From the NCBI GenBank assembly GCA_964648275.1, contig CAZYOB010000009.1:1-38442 (forward strand): a stretch of DNA of 38,442 bases, given 5' to 3'. Position 1 is the stretch's first letter. Each line of letters opens with the position of its first letter. The stretch is from CAIQPO01 sp964648275. GTDB taxonomy: Bacteria > Patescibacteriota > Microgenomatia > UBA1400 > MFAQ01. A program made the position numbers and the translations under genes. Below, in pieces: positions 30,872 through 38,410 of the stretch. Below the pieces are notes generated by a model. It had not been told where the DNA came from. It searched no databases and was given only the letters and a program-made list of their open reading frames with translations.

Positions 30872-31024
30872 TTATAATCTTTGTCCTGTTGCCAATCTGT
30901 AAACAATAATTATCAATGCAATAACCAACAGAATATGAATCAGATTCCCACCGATAGCAAATACGTTCAGTCCGAGGAACCAACCAATTATCAAAATCAC
31001 GACAATAGTCCACAGTAAATCCAT
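30872..31024 (-). CDS. Lmo0937-family small membrane protein (50 aa)
   Basis: Too short for standard ORF lists. The frame runs ATG at 31024 to TAA at 30872 and encodes MDLLWTIVVILIIGWFLGL followed by an AIGGNLIHILLVIALIIIVY hairpin and a short RLATGQRL tail. This two-span pattern with Trp, GW-FLG and GG-NLIHILLV is that of the Lmo0937 family of small stress-associated membrane proteins. The SD is GGGAGGTGA, 9 nt from ATG, and an extended -10 (TGC-TATACT, 31073-31065) lies about 40 nt upstream. First gene of the small-membrane-protein pair. Confidence 0.8.
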   Translation of the reverse strand: MDLLWTIVVILIIGWFLGLNVFAIGGNLIHILLVIALIIIVYRLATGQRL

Positions 31025-31064
31025 TTTATTTCACCTCCCTTCTTGTTAACTTCATTACATCTAA

Positions 31065-31073
31065 AGTATAGCA
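31065..31073 (-). promoter_or_regulatory. Extended -10 of the small-membrane-protein operon
   Basis: TGC-TATACT on the minus strand, about 40 nt upstream of the Lmo0937-type start; no convincing -35 was seen, as expected for an extended -10 promoter. Confidence 0.5.
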
Positions 31074-31216
31074 AAAATCCTGCCTATTCAGAGTTTCTTC
31101 TAATTACCCTAAGCTCTCTATACACTCACCAGTGTAATATCTTTTACATCAATTATTGATTTTTAAAACAATATCATTTACAGTAGAAGTAGTATTAAAT
31201 AATACAAACAAATTAA

Positions 31217-32497
31217 ATGAAGATCAGAAAGATTTTCTCTACGATTACATCATCATTACTGGTCTTCATTCCCCTCTTGACTACCTTTCTATATACTGCA
31301 CCGACTCCTGTATATGCGGCCACTTCACCCAGCCTTGGACAAGCTGATAGTTTTGCTATTTTGGCGGGCACTCCAAACATTACCAATACCGGCACTTCTG
31401 CTATAACCGGAAATGTTGGGCTGGATCCGGCCACGGGGGCAGGTATTGGTTTAACATGTGCCGAAGTGACTGGGACAATATATGATAATGATGGCGCCTA
31501 CACAGGTGGAGGTGGTGGAAGCACTGCCTGCCGAATAACCAATGCAGCCTTACTCACTCAGGCAAAGGCTGATTTAGTAAGTGCGTATGATGCTTTGAGT
31601 AGTGGGGATAATGCTACTTGTACTGTCACCTATGCAGGGACACAGGATTTGGTTGGTTTAAGTCTTGTCCCTGGTGTTTATTGCGCAGATGCTTTTGCGC
31701 TGTCAGGAACACTCACCCTTAGCGGATCGGGCGTCTGGGTTTTTAGATCGGCATCCACTCTCGTTACATCTGGAACTGCCAATGTCATAGGTGGTGATGC
31801 GTGCAGTGTTTGGTGGAAAGTAGTAAGCTCTGCCACCCTCGGAACGAACACAGATCTGACCGGAAACATTCTCGCACTAACAGACATCACCATGGCTACA
31901 GGAGCTGATTTAAGCGGACGAGCATTAGCTCGCAACGGAGCCGTGACTTTAGACAGCAATACAATTAACAAATCCAGCTGCAGTACCGTTCCGGTCACCA
32001 ACAACCCTCCTGCTCCCACAGCTGCCCCTCTCGCTCCCATCGACTCTACATCAGCTCCCAACCCTCCCTGCCCCCCAATCATCGAGGGAGTAGTTGCTCC
32101 TGCCATAATTGACTCAAATAGAGTAGATGCTGATAGTATCTTTGTCAGCTGGGGTCCTTATTCTGGAACCGACCAATTTAACGTTCGGTATGGTCCTTCA
32201 GACGGCAACTGGTTATACAACACGGATGTCACAGGCTTCTCCACAACTCTCAACGGCCTCCCATCGAACACACCCCTTTGGGTCCAGGTAGCCGCAAGAA
32301 ACGAATGTCAAATTGGAGAATACGGACCGGCGAGCCTCATCGGGAGAATTGCCCTAGTCAGTTATCCGGACACATTTGTTCCCCGGTTACCAAACACCGG
32401 ATTAGCCCCTGAAGACAACTACTCGAACTGGTATATTCTGGCAGGAGTTTTGTTGGGATCTTCCGCACTTCTGATTTCAATTCGAAGAAAAGTTTAA
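31217..32497 (+). CDS. DUF3494 (ice-binding-type) surface adhesin with LPNTG anchor
   Basis: 426 residues: signal peptide (1-34), then a DUF3494 ice-binding-protein-like beta helix (about 36-260) with the family phrases LGQADSFAILAG, ITGNVGLDPATG, LTLSGSGVWVFRSAS and ITMATGADLSGRALARNGAVTL (split here by position only). A Pro/Ala linker, a fibronectin III-like domain (about 295-375), LPNTG (391-395), a span and RRK complete it. Such domains bind ice or other surfaces; many non-polar bacteria also carry them as adhesins, so ice binding is not implied. The sortase gene starts 10 nt after the stop. Confidence 0.85.
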   Translation: MKIRKIFSTITSSLLVFIPLLTTFLYTAPTPVYAATSPSLGQADSFAILAGTPNITNTGTSAITGNVGLDPATGAGIGLTCAEVTGTIYDNDGAYTGGGGGSTACRITNAALLTQAKADLVSAYDALSSGDNATCTVTYAGTQDLVGLSLVPGVYCADAFALSGTLTLSGSGVWVFRSASTLVTSGTANVIGGDACSVWWKVVSSATLGTNTDLTGNILALTDITMATGADLSGRALARNGAVTLDSNTINKSSCSTVPVTNNPPAPTAAPLAPIDSTSAPNPPCPPIIEGVVAPAIIDSNRVDADSIFVSWGPYSGTDQFNVRYGPSDGNWLYNTDVTGFSTTLNGLPSNTPLWVQVAARNECQIGEYGPASLIGRIALVSYPDTFVPRLPNTGLAPEDNYSNWYILAGVLLGSSALLISIRRKV

Positions 32498-32507
32498 GCT
32501 CCCTCAG

Positions 32508-33116
32508 GTGTCGAAACACATCGATCTACTATCGCTGCAAAAAAATATTCTGGCCGTGCTTTCTGGAATGCTGCTCACAATATCGTCGGTTGGCTTGTAC
32601 CAGAGCATCAATTTTCATCACCTAAATAATACTGACAATAAAGTTTTAGGTATCGAAGACCAAAAAGACATTGTCGGGTTTCCCATAAGACTAATTATTC
32701 CTGCTCTCAATATCAACACTGGTATACAGTATCTGGGCTCAACGGAAGGAGAAATGGATGTTCCCAACAATTCCACAGACGTAGGATGGTTCATGCTGGG
32801 ACCTCGACCGGGTGAAAACGGCAGCGCTGTTATCGCCGGACACTTAAACGAAAAAAAAGGAGGTGACGGGGTATTCGCTAATCTAAACAAGCTCAAGACA
32901 GGAGACAAGCTGTATATAGAAGACAGTAACAAAAAAATTCATTCCTTCGCTGTTAGGGAAAGCCGCCTCTATGACCCTGGATTCGCAGACGAAGTTTTCG
33001 TTCCAAATGGTAGTCCTTATCTAAATCTTGTTACTTGTGAAGGAGTTTGGGACAGAAATAAAAAAATCTACAGTAAGCGCCTCGTGGTATTCGCCGACAT
33101 TATTTCTCAAAGATAA
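32508..33116 (+). CDS. Sortase (class E/F-like), partner of the DUF3494 adhesin
   Basis: 202 residues: N-terminal membrane anchor (about 12-32), then a sortase domain with VIAGHLN (His112), LVTCEG (Cys177) and SKRLVV (Arg191), a complete catalytic triad. GEMDVPNNSTDVGWFMLGPR aligns with the other sortase at 24068-24949, but the C-terminal extension and second span of that protein are absent, so this one has the simple topology. It starts with GTG, without a clear SD, 10 nt after the adhesin gene; the adhesin's LPNTG is its most likely substrate. Confidence 0.88.
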   Translation: MSKHIDLLSLQKNILAVLSGMLLTISSVGLYQSINFHHLNNTDNKVLGIEDQKDIVGFPIRLIIPALNINTGIQYLGSTEGEMDVPNNSTDVGWFMLGPRPGENGSAVIAGHLNEKKGGDGVFANLNKLKTGDKLYIEDSNKKIHSFAVRESRLYDPGFADEVFVPNGSPYLNLVTCEGVWDRNKKIYSKRLVVFADIISQR

Positions 33117-33148
33117 TCCTTACTTTTAGAAAAAGCCGAAAGTTTTCA

Positions 33149-34967
33149 CTACGATAAGCTTTTTTCACCTATTTTCCTGACCATCCCTTTCAGAGGATAA
33201 CTTACATAAAATGTCGAACCCCTCTTTACCTCAGAATCAAACCGTACCGTTCCGCCCGAAGCTTTCACTATTTCGTAAACAATATACAAACCCAAACCGG
33301 TTCCGGACGGATCAACGTCGTTCGCATTGTCGGCTCTAAACAGTTTTGTGAAGATTTTGGCTTGTTGATATTTTGGTATCCCCATCCCGGTATCGGAAAT
33401 TGATATCTCAAGAAATTTTTGTTTTTTAATATTAATTACAATTTTTCCTCCACTTGGTGTGTATTTAACGGCATTAGAAATCAGATTTTGGAATATAACA
33501 CTTAGTATTTTTGGGTCCGCCCAAAAATTATCCAATCTTTTATCATAATTCTCTCTTATTGTTAGTTTTTTCTCCTCTATCTCGTGTTTAAATAGTTCCA
33601 GGGTAGTTTTTGCTACATTCTCGATGTTGGTGGATCCTGGCTCAACAGCAAAAGTCCCCATGCTGATACGTGAAACGTTTAGAAGTGAATTCACGAGGGT
33701 TGTCATTCTTTTATATGCGTCTCGAATTTCCCTTGTCAGCTTTAATTGCTTGGGCGTTAGAATCCCGTTTGTTTCTGATTCCAAGAGTTCCGCATACCAA
33801 CCTATTGCCGTCAGAGGAGACCTCAGCTGATGTGAAGCCAAAGAGACCAGCTCTGTTTTGGCTTGATCAATACTTCTTTCTTTTGTTACATCTCTGAATA
33901 CAACTATGCAACCTGTCACCACACCCTTTGAATCAAAAATTGGAGCAGCTGTGTCTGCCACCGGAATTTTTTTACCATCCTTTCTTACAAGAACGGTGTC
34001 TTCATCCATCCCGGTTTTTATCCTTTTTTTAATAGCCTCCGAAATAAAGTCGACCGCCGGTTCCCCTGTCTTTTCGTTTATAAAACTGGTGACCTGACCA
34101 TAAGGTTCTCCAAGAGCGTCTTTTTTTGCTATTCCAGTGATTTCCTCAGCCATTTTGTTGAACAAGATAATTTTTCCTTCTTTATCACAAGCAAACGCCG
34201 CATCACCAATTGAACTTAAAATCGCCTCGTTTCTATCTGATAAATCCTTTATTATTGCCGCAGTCTTTGCAAATCTAATCCTGACTTCCTCTTTTTCCTC
34301 AGCCGTTTTTGCAAGCTGCTTGGCTATTTCTACCAACTTGAAACGAACTTCTTCCTTTCCCTTAGCCAATTTCTTTAATTCCACAGCCCCCTTGGAAACT
34401 TTTATTCGAATTTTCTCTTTCTCTTTGGCAACTGTCTTTAATTTTGCTGCCTTCTTTACAAGCTCAACCCTAGCCTCTTCCTTTCCCTTAGCCAATTTCT
34501 TTAATTCCACAGCCCCCTTGGAAACTTTTANNNNNNNNNNNNNNNNNNNNNNNNNNNNNNNNNNNNNNNNNNNNNNNNNNNNNNNNNNNNNNNNNNNNNN
34601 NNNNNNNNNNNNNNNNNNNNNNNNNNNNNNTTCGAATTTTCTCTTTCTCTTTGGCAACTGTCTTTAATTTTGCTGCCTTCTTTAGGAATTCAGCTCTAAC
34701 CAACTCATCCTTTTTAGCCATCGTTTCTAACTCCTTTGCTGTCTCTGCAACTTTAACCTTGGTCTTCCCTATATCCTTAGCCGTTGTTTTTAATTCCTTT
34801 GCGGTCTTTACTACCTTTGCCATAATCTTTTCCCTAACCTTTGAGGCTTTTTTTAAGCCTATTGAGGACTTTTCAACTTTAACCTTGGTCTTCCCTATAT
34901 CCTTAGCCGTTGTTTTTAATTTCTCATATCGAATTTTAGATGCGACCAACTCTTTATTTTTTTTCAT
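33149..34967 (-). CDS. Cytosolic PAS histidine kinase with long 21-residue coiled-coil repeats, interrupted by a 100-N gap
   Basis: Removing the N run leaves 1719 nt, an exact multiple of three, reading from ATG at 34967 to the stop at 33149 as one 572-residue protein. The first 220 or so residues are about nine 21-residue units of the type AKELKTTAKDIGKTKVKVAE and AAKLKTVAKEKEKIR..., three heptads each, a long coiled coil. A PAS domain (AILSSIGDAAFACDKEGKI...) and HisKA (SLASHQLRSP) follow, then HATPase_c with LISNAVKY, DTGMGIP and GTGLGLYIV. No membrane span. The gap lies exactly at a repeat junction, so extra repeats may be missing. No response regulator is nearby. Confidence 0.85.
34382..34633. 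repeat. 126-bp tandem repeat (42 codons) within the kinase gene
   Basis: The sequence from 34382 recurs from 34508 with very few changes, a period of 126 bp. The junction GAAACTTTTA/TTCGAATTTT found intact at about 34397-34416 is split by the 100 N at 34531-34630, so the gap is a repeat-induced assembly break. Confidence 0.9.
34531..34630. other. Assembly gap (100 N) inside the repeat
   Basis: Exactly 100 N; the flanks join seamlessly into the repeat consensus if the N are removed, so the true gap may be zero or a whole number of 126-bp units. Confidence 0.98.
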
Positions 34968-35149
34968 TTCAAAAACATACTGTTGTCTATAATATTAATT
35001 TAATAGTAACACTATGTTGTAAGTATTCCTACATTTATTACAGCCCCCTGTTTTAAATATCATAGACGATCAGACGGCACAATCCAGCCTCGTAATTTTT
35101 ATGTCTTACTTGAGTGCCTCGCCAAATAGATAATTTCACAGCTTTAAGT

Positions 35150-35180
35150 AAAAAAAGAACCCACTCGTAATGAGTAGGTT
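35150..35180 (-). terminator. Terminator of the Ada-like Cys protein gene
   Basis: AACC-ACTC (35158-35166) pairs with GAGT-GGTT (35172-35180) with one mismatch and a 5-nt loop; on the minus strand a run of T (35156-35150, after one C) follows. Confidence 0.75.
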
Positions 35181-35225
35181 CAACTTGGATATCAGTAATT
35201 ATTCTGAGTTCTTGACATCTGAAAA

Positions 35226-35606
35226 CTATTTCGTGTTACTTATCACTTTTGGTTCAGGTATGGATACAATTCCAAACTTATTACATGCATCTATGTATTC
35301 TTTCCATCTTGTAACAGCCATATCGCCTCTTATCCAACAGTTTCCGCAAGGTGAATATCCACACAAGACAGCAGTTTCGACAGAATCGAAATATATTAAA
35401 TTCTTCATTTGACCTGTTTCTGCTTTCGCTTTTCTATGATGTCTCGTCGCACTTGGACAATAATCTGGGTTCCCATATTTCCTCATAGAAATATAGCCAC
35501 CGAGAAGCGGTTTTATCGACGACTCTACAGCCACCGTTCCTTCTTCACTGATAACGGTAACCAAGTAGTGTCGCGAATTATCTGACTCTCTCTTTTCTAA
35601 ATTCAT
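35226..35606 (-). CDS. Small Cys/His protein resembling the Ada metal-binding domain
   Basis: 126 residues. The N-terminal half is a beta-rich region (HYLVTVISEEGTVAVESS). The core, KYGNPDYCPSATRHHRKA, followed by LIYFDSVETAVLCGYSPCGNCW, resembles the zinc domain of Ada-type proteins (family pattern: hydrophobic-Phe-x-Ser-xx-Glu-Ala-xxx-Gly-Tyr-x-Pro-Cys-xx-Cys). The paired PCGNC and the upstream Cys/His could bind one metal. In Ada this domain repairs methyl-phosphotriesters; no methyltransferase domain is present here and the order of first ligands differs, so the role is unknown. Own terminator. Confidence 0.5.
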   Translation of the reverse strand: MNLEKRESDNSRHYLVTVISEEGTVAVESSIKPLLGGYISMRKYGNPDYCPSATRHHRKAKAETGQMKNLIYFDSVETAVLCGYSPCGNCWIRGDMAVTRWKEYIDACNKFGIVSIPEPKVISNTK

Positions 35607-35625
35607 TTACCCACATTCTATCAAA

Positions 35626-35654
35626 GTTCACCGGCTGGGACTATTCCCGAACTT
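35626..35654. repeat. 29-bp dispersed repeat, copy C
   Basis: GTTCACCGGCTGGGACTATT-type 29-mer, 22/29 identical without gaps to copy A (37867-37895). It lies in the intergenic stretch 35607-35910, past the 3' end of a decayed frame on the minus strand. Confidence 0.6.
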
Positions 35655-35723
35655 CTTAGACTCGTCAACATACCTTTTCATCTGACCAATAGTACTCTTT
35701 GGTCGGGTACCTATTCAATTTTG

Positions 35724-35888
35724 TTAGGTTACTATCTCTGTCGTACTCAACTCTTTGAGCTTGGCGATCAGTTCCTCCACCGAATAGACAGAGGTATCTA
35801 TTTGTTTACCCTGAAAGATCCTTAACCCTTCAATGATTCTCCTCAATTGTTCCCCCGACGGGCTGATACACGAACGACTGCTTGGCTA
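35724..35888 (-). pseudogene. Small unassigned frame, probable gene remnant
   Basis: A 53-codon open stretch on the minus strand reads as plausible protein (SGEQLRRIIEGLRIFQGKQ, VYSVEELIAKLKEL) but has an in-frame TAG at its 5' end (35886-35888) and no ATG; the only start-like codon is a TTG. It looks like the C-terminal end of a lost gene. This is the only content, with repeat copy C, that I see in the 304-nt space 35607-35910. Confidence 0.35.
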
Positions 35889-35910
35889 AAATAGATAATG
35901 TCTCGATCAA

Positions 35911-37044
35911 CTAATCACTTAAGCTTTCCTTGAACAACAATGCCGGCATATAATTTGGTGCCAAAACCAATGCCCTGTCAATTTTTTCCCTAGCCTTTAC
36001 TAAGTCACCCATACCCTTATAAGCAATAGCCGACTCCAGATACAACTCCGCAAAAGGTTCGTATGTTGCCAAACCGATTTTTGCCAACTCCAAAGCTTTT
36101 TGATACTCTCCCAACTTGTTATATGTTTGCACCGGCTGGATTTGATACCACAACATCCTCATCGGCCAGCCAATAGCTCTTGACCTCTCGAATGCTTCTC
36201 TCGCGGCTTTGTAGTCACCCAAAGCATAATAACTTGTCCCCAGATTGAACCAAGCATACATATCGTCTTTGTTTTTCTCTATCTCTACCTTGCTCGTCTT
36301 CACCGCCCCCTGATACATTGTTTTTTCATCCCAATCACGACCAACAATTGCTTTTACTAACGGCTCCTGCTCAATGCGATATATCGGCATGTACTCCCTA
36401 TTAAAAGGCTTCCATTGGCCTTGCTCAAAACTCTCATACTTGTATTTAACACCAACTCCAAAGTATGGATCGTCGGCAATAAATACTCCCAACTCGTCGT
36501 CGTAGCCACGAATAGTCATGTTGTGTCCAATGTCTTCGTTCGGACGTAGCCAGTTTTCCATTACCAAGTAAATTCCGTTTGTCAGGAGAGTTTTTAATAT
36601 CTGAACATTACCGTTGAAGAGCAGCTTCCCTTCGATATTGTAATTATTTTTTAGATAGTCTCTGATCTCATACGTAAAAACATTACTATCCGAAGGGTTG
36701 GTCCTTAAGGCGTCTTTTGTTTCTACCTGGCTCACGTTATAGCCAAAGTACTGTAAAGCCATTGCCGTTGTCGCCGGTCCACAGTTATTGTATGACTGAG
36801 ACACCCATTTTGCGGAAGGTAAAACAGCGCTAACTCCCGGTTGTTTAAACTCAACGGCTGGCTCCACCACCTTCTCTTTAAATATGGGTAGGTCGAGAAT
36901 CGATGGCGTTTTCGTCTCTTGACCGTCCACCGGACTATTTCGACTATTCTTCCATCTCACAATTCCCCCAAAAACCAAAAAAAATAACCCGATTATAATA
37001 AATAACGTAAACAGCAATCTGTTTCTGCTCTTATTTTTATACAT
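35911..37044 (-). CDS. Membrane-anchored C39-like (papain-fold) protein with TPR repeats
   Basis: 377 residues: basic N terminus and one span (about 9-29), linker, then a C39-type cysteine peptidase-like domain with YNNCGPATTAMAL (Cys88), a HNMTIRGYDD His (174) and an IADDPY Asp (191/192). From about 245 there are three or four TPR units (AWFNLGTSYYALGDYKAARE; AELYLESAIAYKGMGDLVKA). The active-site trio is intact. C39_2 proteins usually process or degrade peptides outside the cell; the TPR part may hold the partner. No ABC exporter or bacteriocin gene is nearby, so a bacteriocin role is not supported. Confidence 0.75.
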   Translation of the reverse strand: MYKNKSRNRLLFTLFIIIGLFFLVFGGIVRWKNSRNSPVDGQETKTPSILDLPIFKEKVVEPAVEFKQPGVSAVLPSAKWVSQSYNNCGPATTAMALQYFGYNVSQVETKDALRTNPSDSNVFTYEIRDYLKNNYNIEGKLLFNGNVQILKTLLTNGIYLVMENWLRPNEDIGHNMTIRGYDDELGVFIADDPYFGVGVKYKYESFEQGQWKPFNREYMPIYRIEQEPLVKAIVGRDWDEKTMYQGAVKTSKVEIEKNKDDMYAWFNLGTSYYALGDYKAAREAFERSRAIGWPMRMLWYQIQPVQTYNKLGEYQKALELAKIGLATYEPFAELYLESAIAYKGMGDLVKAREKIDRALVLAPNYMPALLFKESLSD

Positions 37045-37138
37045 AAATCAATGCCTAATATCTTTACAGCTGTAACAATAATAACAAAATAAAAATAGAA
37101 TATTCTACTTATCCTTGGCTAGTACTATAGATTTGTTT

Positions 37139-37167
37139 GCTCGCCGGATGGGACGATTTTCGAACTC
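37139..37167. repeat. 29-bp dispersed repeat, copy B
   Basis: 25/29 identical without gaps to copy A at 37867-37895. It lies 46 nt past the 3' end of the acidic-protein gene on the minus strand, in non-coding sequence. Confidence 0.7.
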
Positions 37168-37212
37168 ACCACGGAATGGACCTGAACATAGCTCTAAATC
37201 AAACCGCTTGAA

Positions 37213-37719
37213 TTAGTCCTCTTCTTGGTCACCATCATCCTCAATTTCCTGTTCTTCTTTGTCATCAATTCCATCGTCATCGTCATCTGCATCCTTCACA
37301 TCCATTACACTATCTCCATCGGTATCTTGATCACTCTCATCTTCTACTCCATCCTCATCTAAATCATCGACCTTTTCTTCGATAGTATCAATTAGATCAT
37401 CACCGTCATCATCGATATCAACTTCGTCCGATATCCCATCATTGTCCTCATCGAATTCTGACGAATCCTCACTGTCGACTACCCCATCACCGTCATCATC
37501 GGGGTCGGATTTGTCGTCAACCTCATCATTATCATGATCAGTCGGTAATTGATCGTTTACGTCCAAGATCCCATCGTTATCATCATCTACATCTATCGAG
37601 TTTTCTATCCCATCATGATCATTGTCATTGGCCAGTACGGTCGAGCTTCCTATGCTTTGACCTGCGATAAAACCACCAATCAACAAAAATAACGAAGCGA
37701 GAATAGCTGGTATGTTCAT
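37213..37719 (-). CDS. Secreted acidic Asp-rich protein with thrombospondin type 3-like repeats
   Basis: 168 residues: signal peptide (1-30), then an almost purely acidic body with about ten D-x-D-x-D-G-x-x-D units (DNDHDGIENSIDVDDDNDGI, DPDDDGDGVVDSED, and so on), the Ca2+-binding pattern of thrombospondin type 3 repeats. It should bind many Ca2+ ions and stiffen when loaded, perhaps as a spacer or calcium buffer in the envelope. There is no sorting motif at the C terminus. The codon and amino-acid use is strongly skewed because of the repeats. Confidence 0.75.
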   Translation of the reverse strand: MNIPAILASLFLLIGGFIAGQSIGSSTVLANDNDHDGIENSIDVDDDNDGILDVNDQLPTDHDNDEVDDKSDPDDDGDGVVDSEDSSEFDEDNDGISDEVDIDDDGDDLIDTIEEKVDDLDEDGVEDESDQDTDGDSVMDVKDADDDDDGIDDKEEQEIEDDGDQEED

Positions 37720-37850
37720 TTTTAGATTTAATTATGTTATCAATATTAAAATATACTCGATTTTTAAATTTTAGTCAAAAAATACTGGATACGTTCTTTA
37801 GCCGCCAAAAGCACTCATCTGACAACCGTATTTTATAACCGAAAATCGAC

Positions 37851-38363
37851 CTAAAAATTCAACAGTGCTCGCCGGCTGGGTCTGTTTTCGAACTCTTTCA
37901 GCTTTTTAAGATCCCGAACAATATTCAAATCACTATCCCCTCTTTTTTCGATTCTATATCCGTCAGTTGAACTAAAAGTATAAGCCTTTATAAAAGAGTT
38001 AGGGCTAAGAGTATTAACCTCAACTCCATCAATAATAATTTTGACAACATCACTTTTTGGGTCACAAATATTATCATCAATCAAAACACTCTTTTCTGCA
38101 AAAGCCACCTTAACCCCTTCTGGGTTTACAAATTCATGTTCTTTTTCATCGGAGATCTCAAAACCATTACTTGACATCAATTCTTTCAAAAAAGACCATT
38201 TTTCTCCTATAAATTCATCATCAACCAACAAATCAATATCGTCAAAATCTCTAAAATTCCCTAAGTAGGCAGATACTCCCAATGAACCGTATAGAATGGA
38301 GTCGACATTGTTTACTCTAAGGAAACCATCAACTTTCTTATAATCACCAAGCTTTACAGACAT
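37851..38363 (-). CDS. Nucleotidyltransferase-like protein (MNT/AbiEii-type fold)
   Basis: 170 residues. ILYGSLGVSAYLGNFRDFDDIDLLVDDE (about 23-50; shown as two halves in the protein, GS...DIDLL) has the Gly-Ser and Asp-x-Asp pattern of minimal nucleotidyltransferases, which transfer AMP or other NMP to proteins or small molecules. A second Asp (VKIIIDGVEV) follows. No HEPN partner is adjacent, so a toxin-antitoxin role is only a possibility. TTG at 38369 is rejected as start; ATG 38363 has a promoter (TTGGCA, 16 nt, TGG-TAAAAT) ending 6 nt upstream. The last 15 residues (EFENRPSRRALLNF) are encoded partly by repeat copy A. Confidence 0.6.
   Translation of the reverse strand: MSVKLGDYKKVDGFLRVNNVDSILYGSLGVSAYLGNFRDFDDIDLLVDDEFIGEKWSFLKELMSSNGFEISDEKEHEFVNPEGVKVAFAEKSVLIDDNICDPKSDVVKIIIDGVEVNTLSPNSFIKAYTFSSTDGYRIEKRGDSDLNIVRDLKKLKEFENRPSRRALLNF
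37867..37895. repeat. 29-bp dispersed repeat, copy A, overlapping the 3' end of the nucleotidyltransferase-like gene
   Basis: The 29-mer is 25/29 identical to copy B and 22/29 to copy C, all without gaps. Here it encodes part of the C-terminal tail EFENRPSRRA, so it may have been added to the gene's end. Confidence 0.7.
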
Positions 38364-38369
38364 AGGCAA

Positions 38370-38397
38370 ATTTTACCAGAGTTCGAAAAAATGCCAA
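38370..38397 (-). promoter_or_regulatory. Leaderless promoter of the nucleotidyltransferase-like gene
   Basis: Minus strand: TTGGCA (38397-38392), 16-nt spacer, TAAAAT with TGG extension (38375-38370), 6 nt to the ATG at 38363. Confidence 0.75.
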
Positions 38398-38410
38398 TTT
38401 CCGACCAAAG

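Noticed and set aside
31678..32106. Minus-strand 142-codon frame inside the DUF3494 gene
   Set aside because: A shadow of the real gene: low-complexity Val/Ala/Gly sequence, no SD or promoter, fully inside a well-supported CDS.
34137..34667. Plus-strand frame opposite the kinase repeat
   Set aside because: A Phe/Ser/Ala-rich antisense shadow of the Lys/Glu-rich coiled coil, crossing the N gap.
35911..37044. Bacteriocin-processing C39 transporter
   Set aside because: No ABC transporter domain or double-glycine precursor is present; only the peptidase-like domain plus TPR.
35626..37895. Integron attC sites
   Set aside because: The 29-bp repeats lie at gene 3' ends, but the paired R'/R'' core sites with the required inverted structure are not present and no integrase is seen.
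37139..37895. tRNA genes at the TTCGAA-containing repeats
   Set aside because: The bases beside TTCGAAA do not form a T stem, and no D or anticodon arm can be drawn.
37851..38363. Toxin-antitoxin pair with HEPN/MNT
   Set aside because: The nucleotidyltransferase-like gene has no HEPN-type neighbour in the visible sequence.
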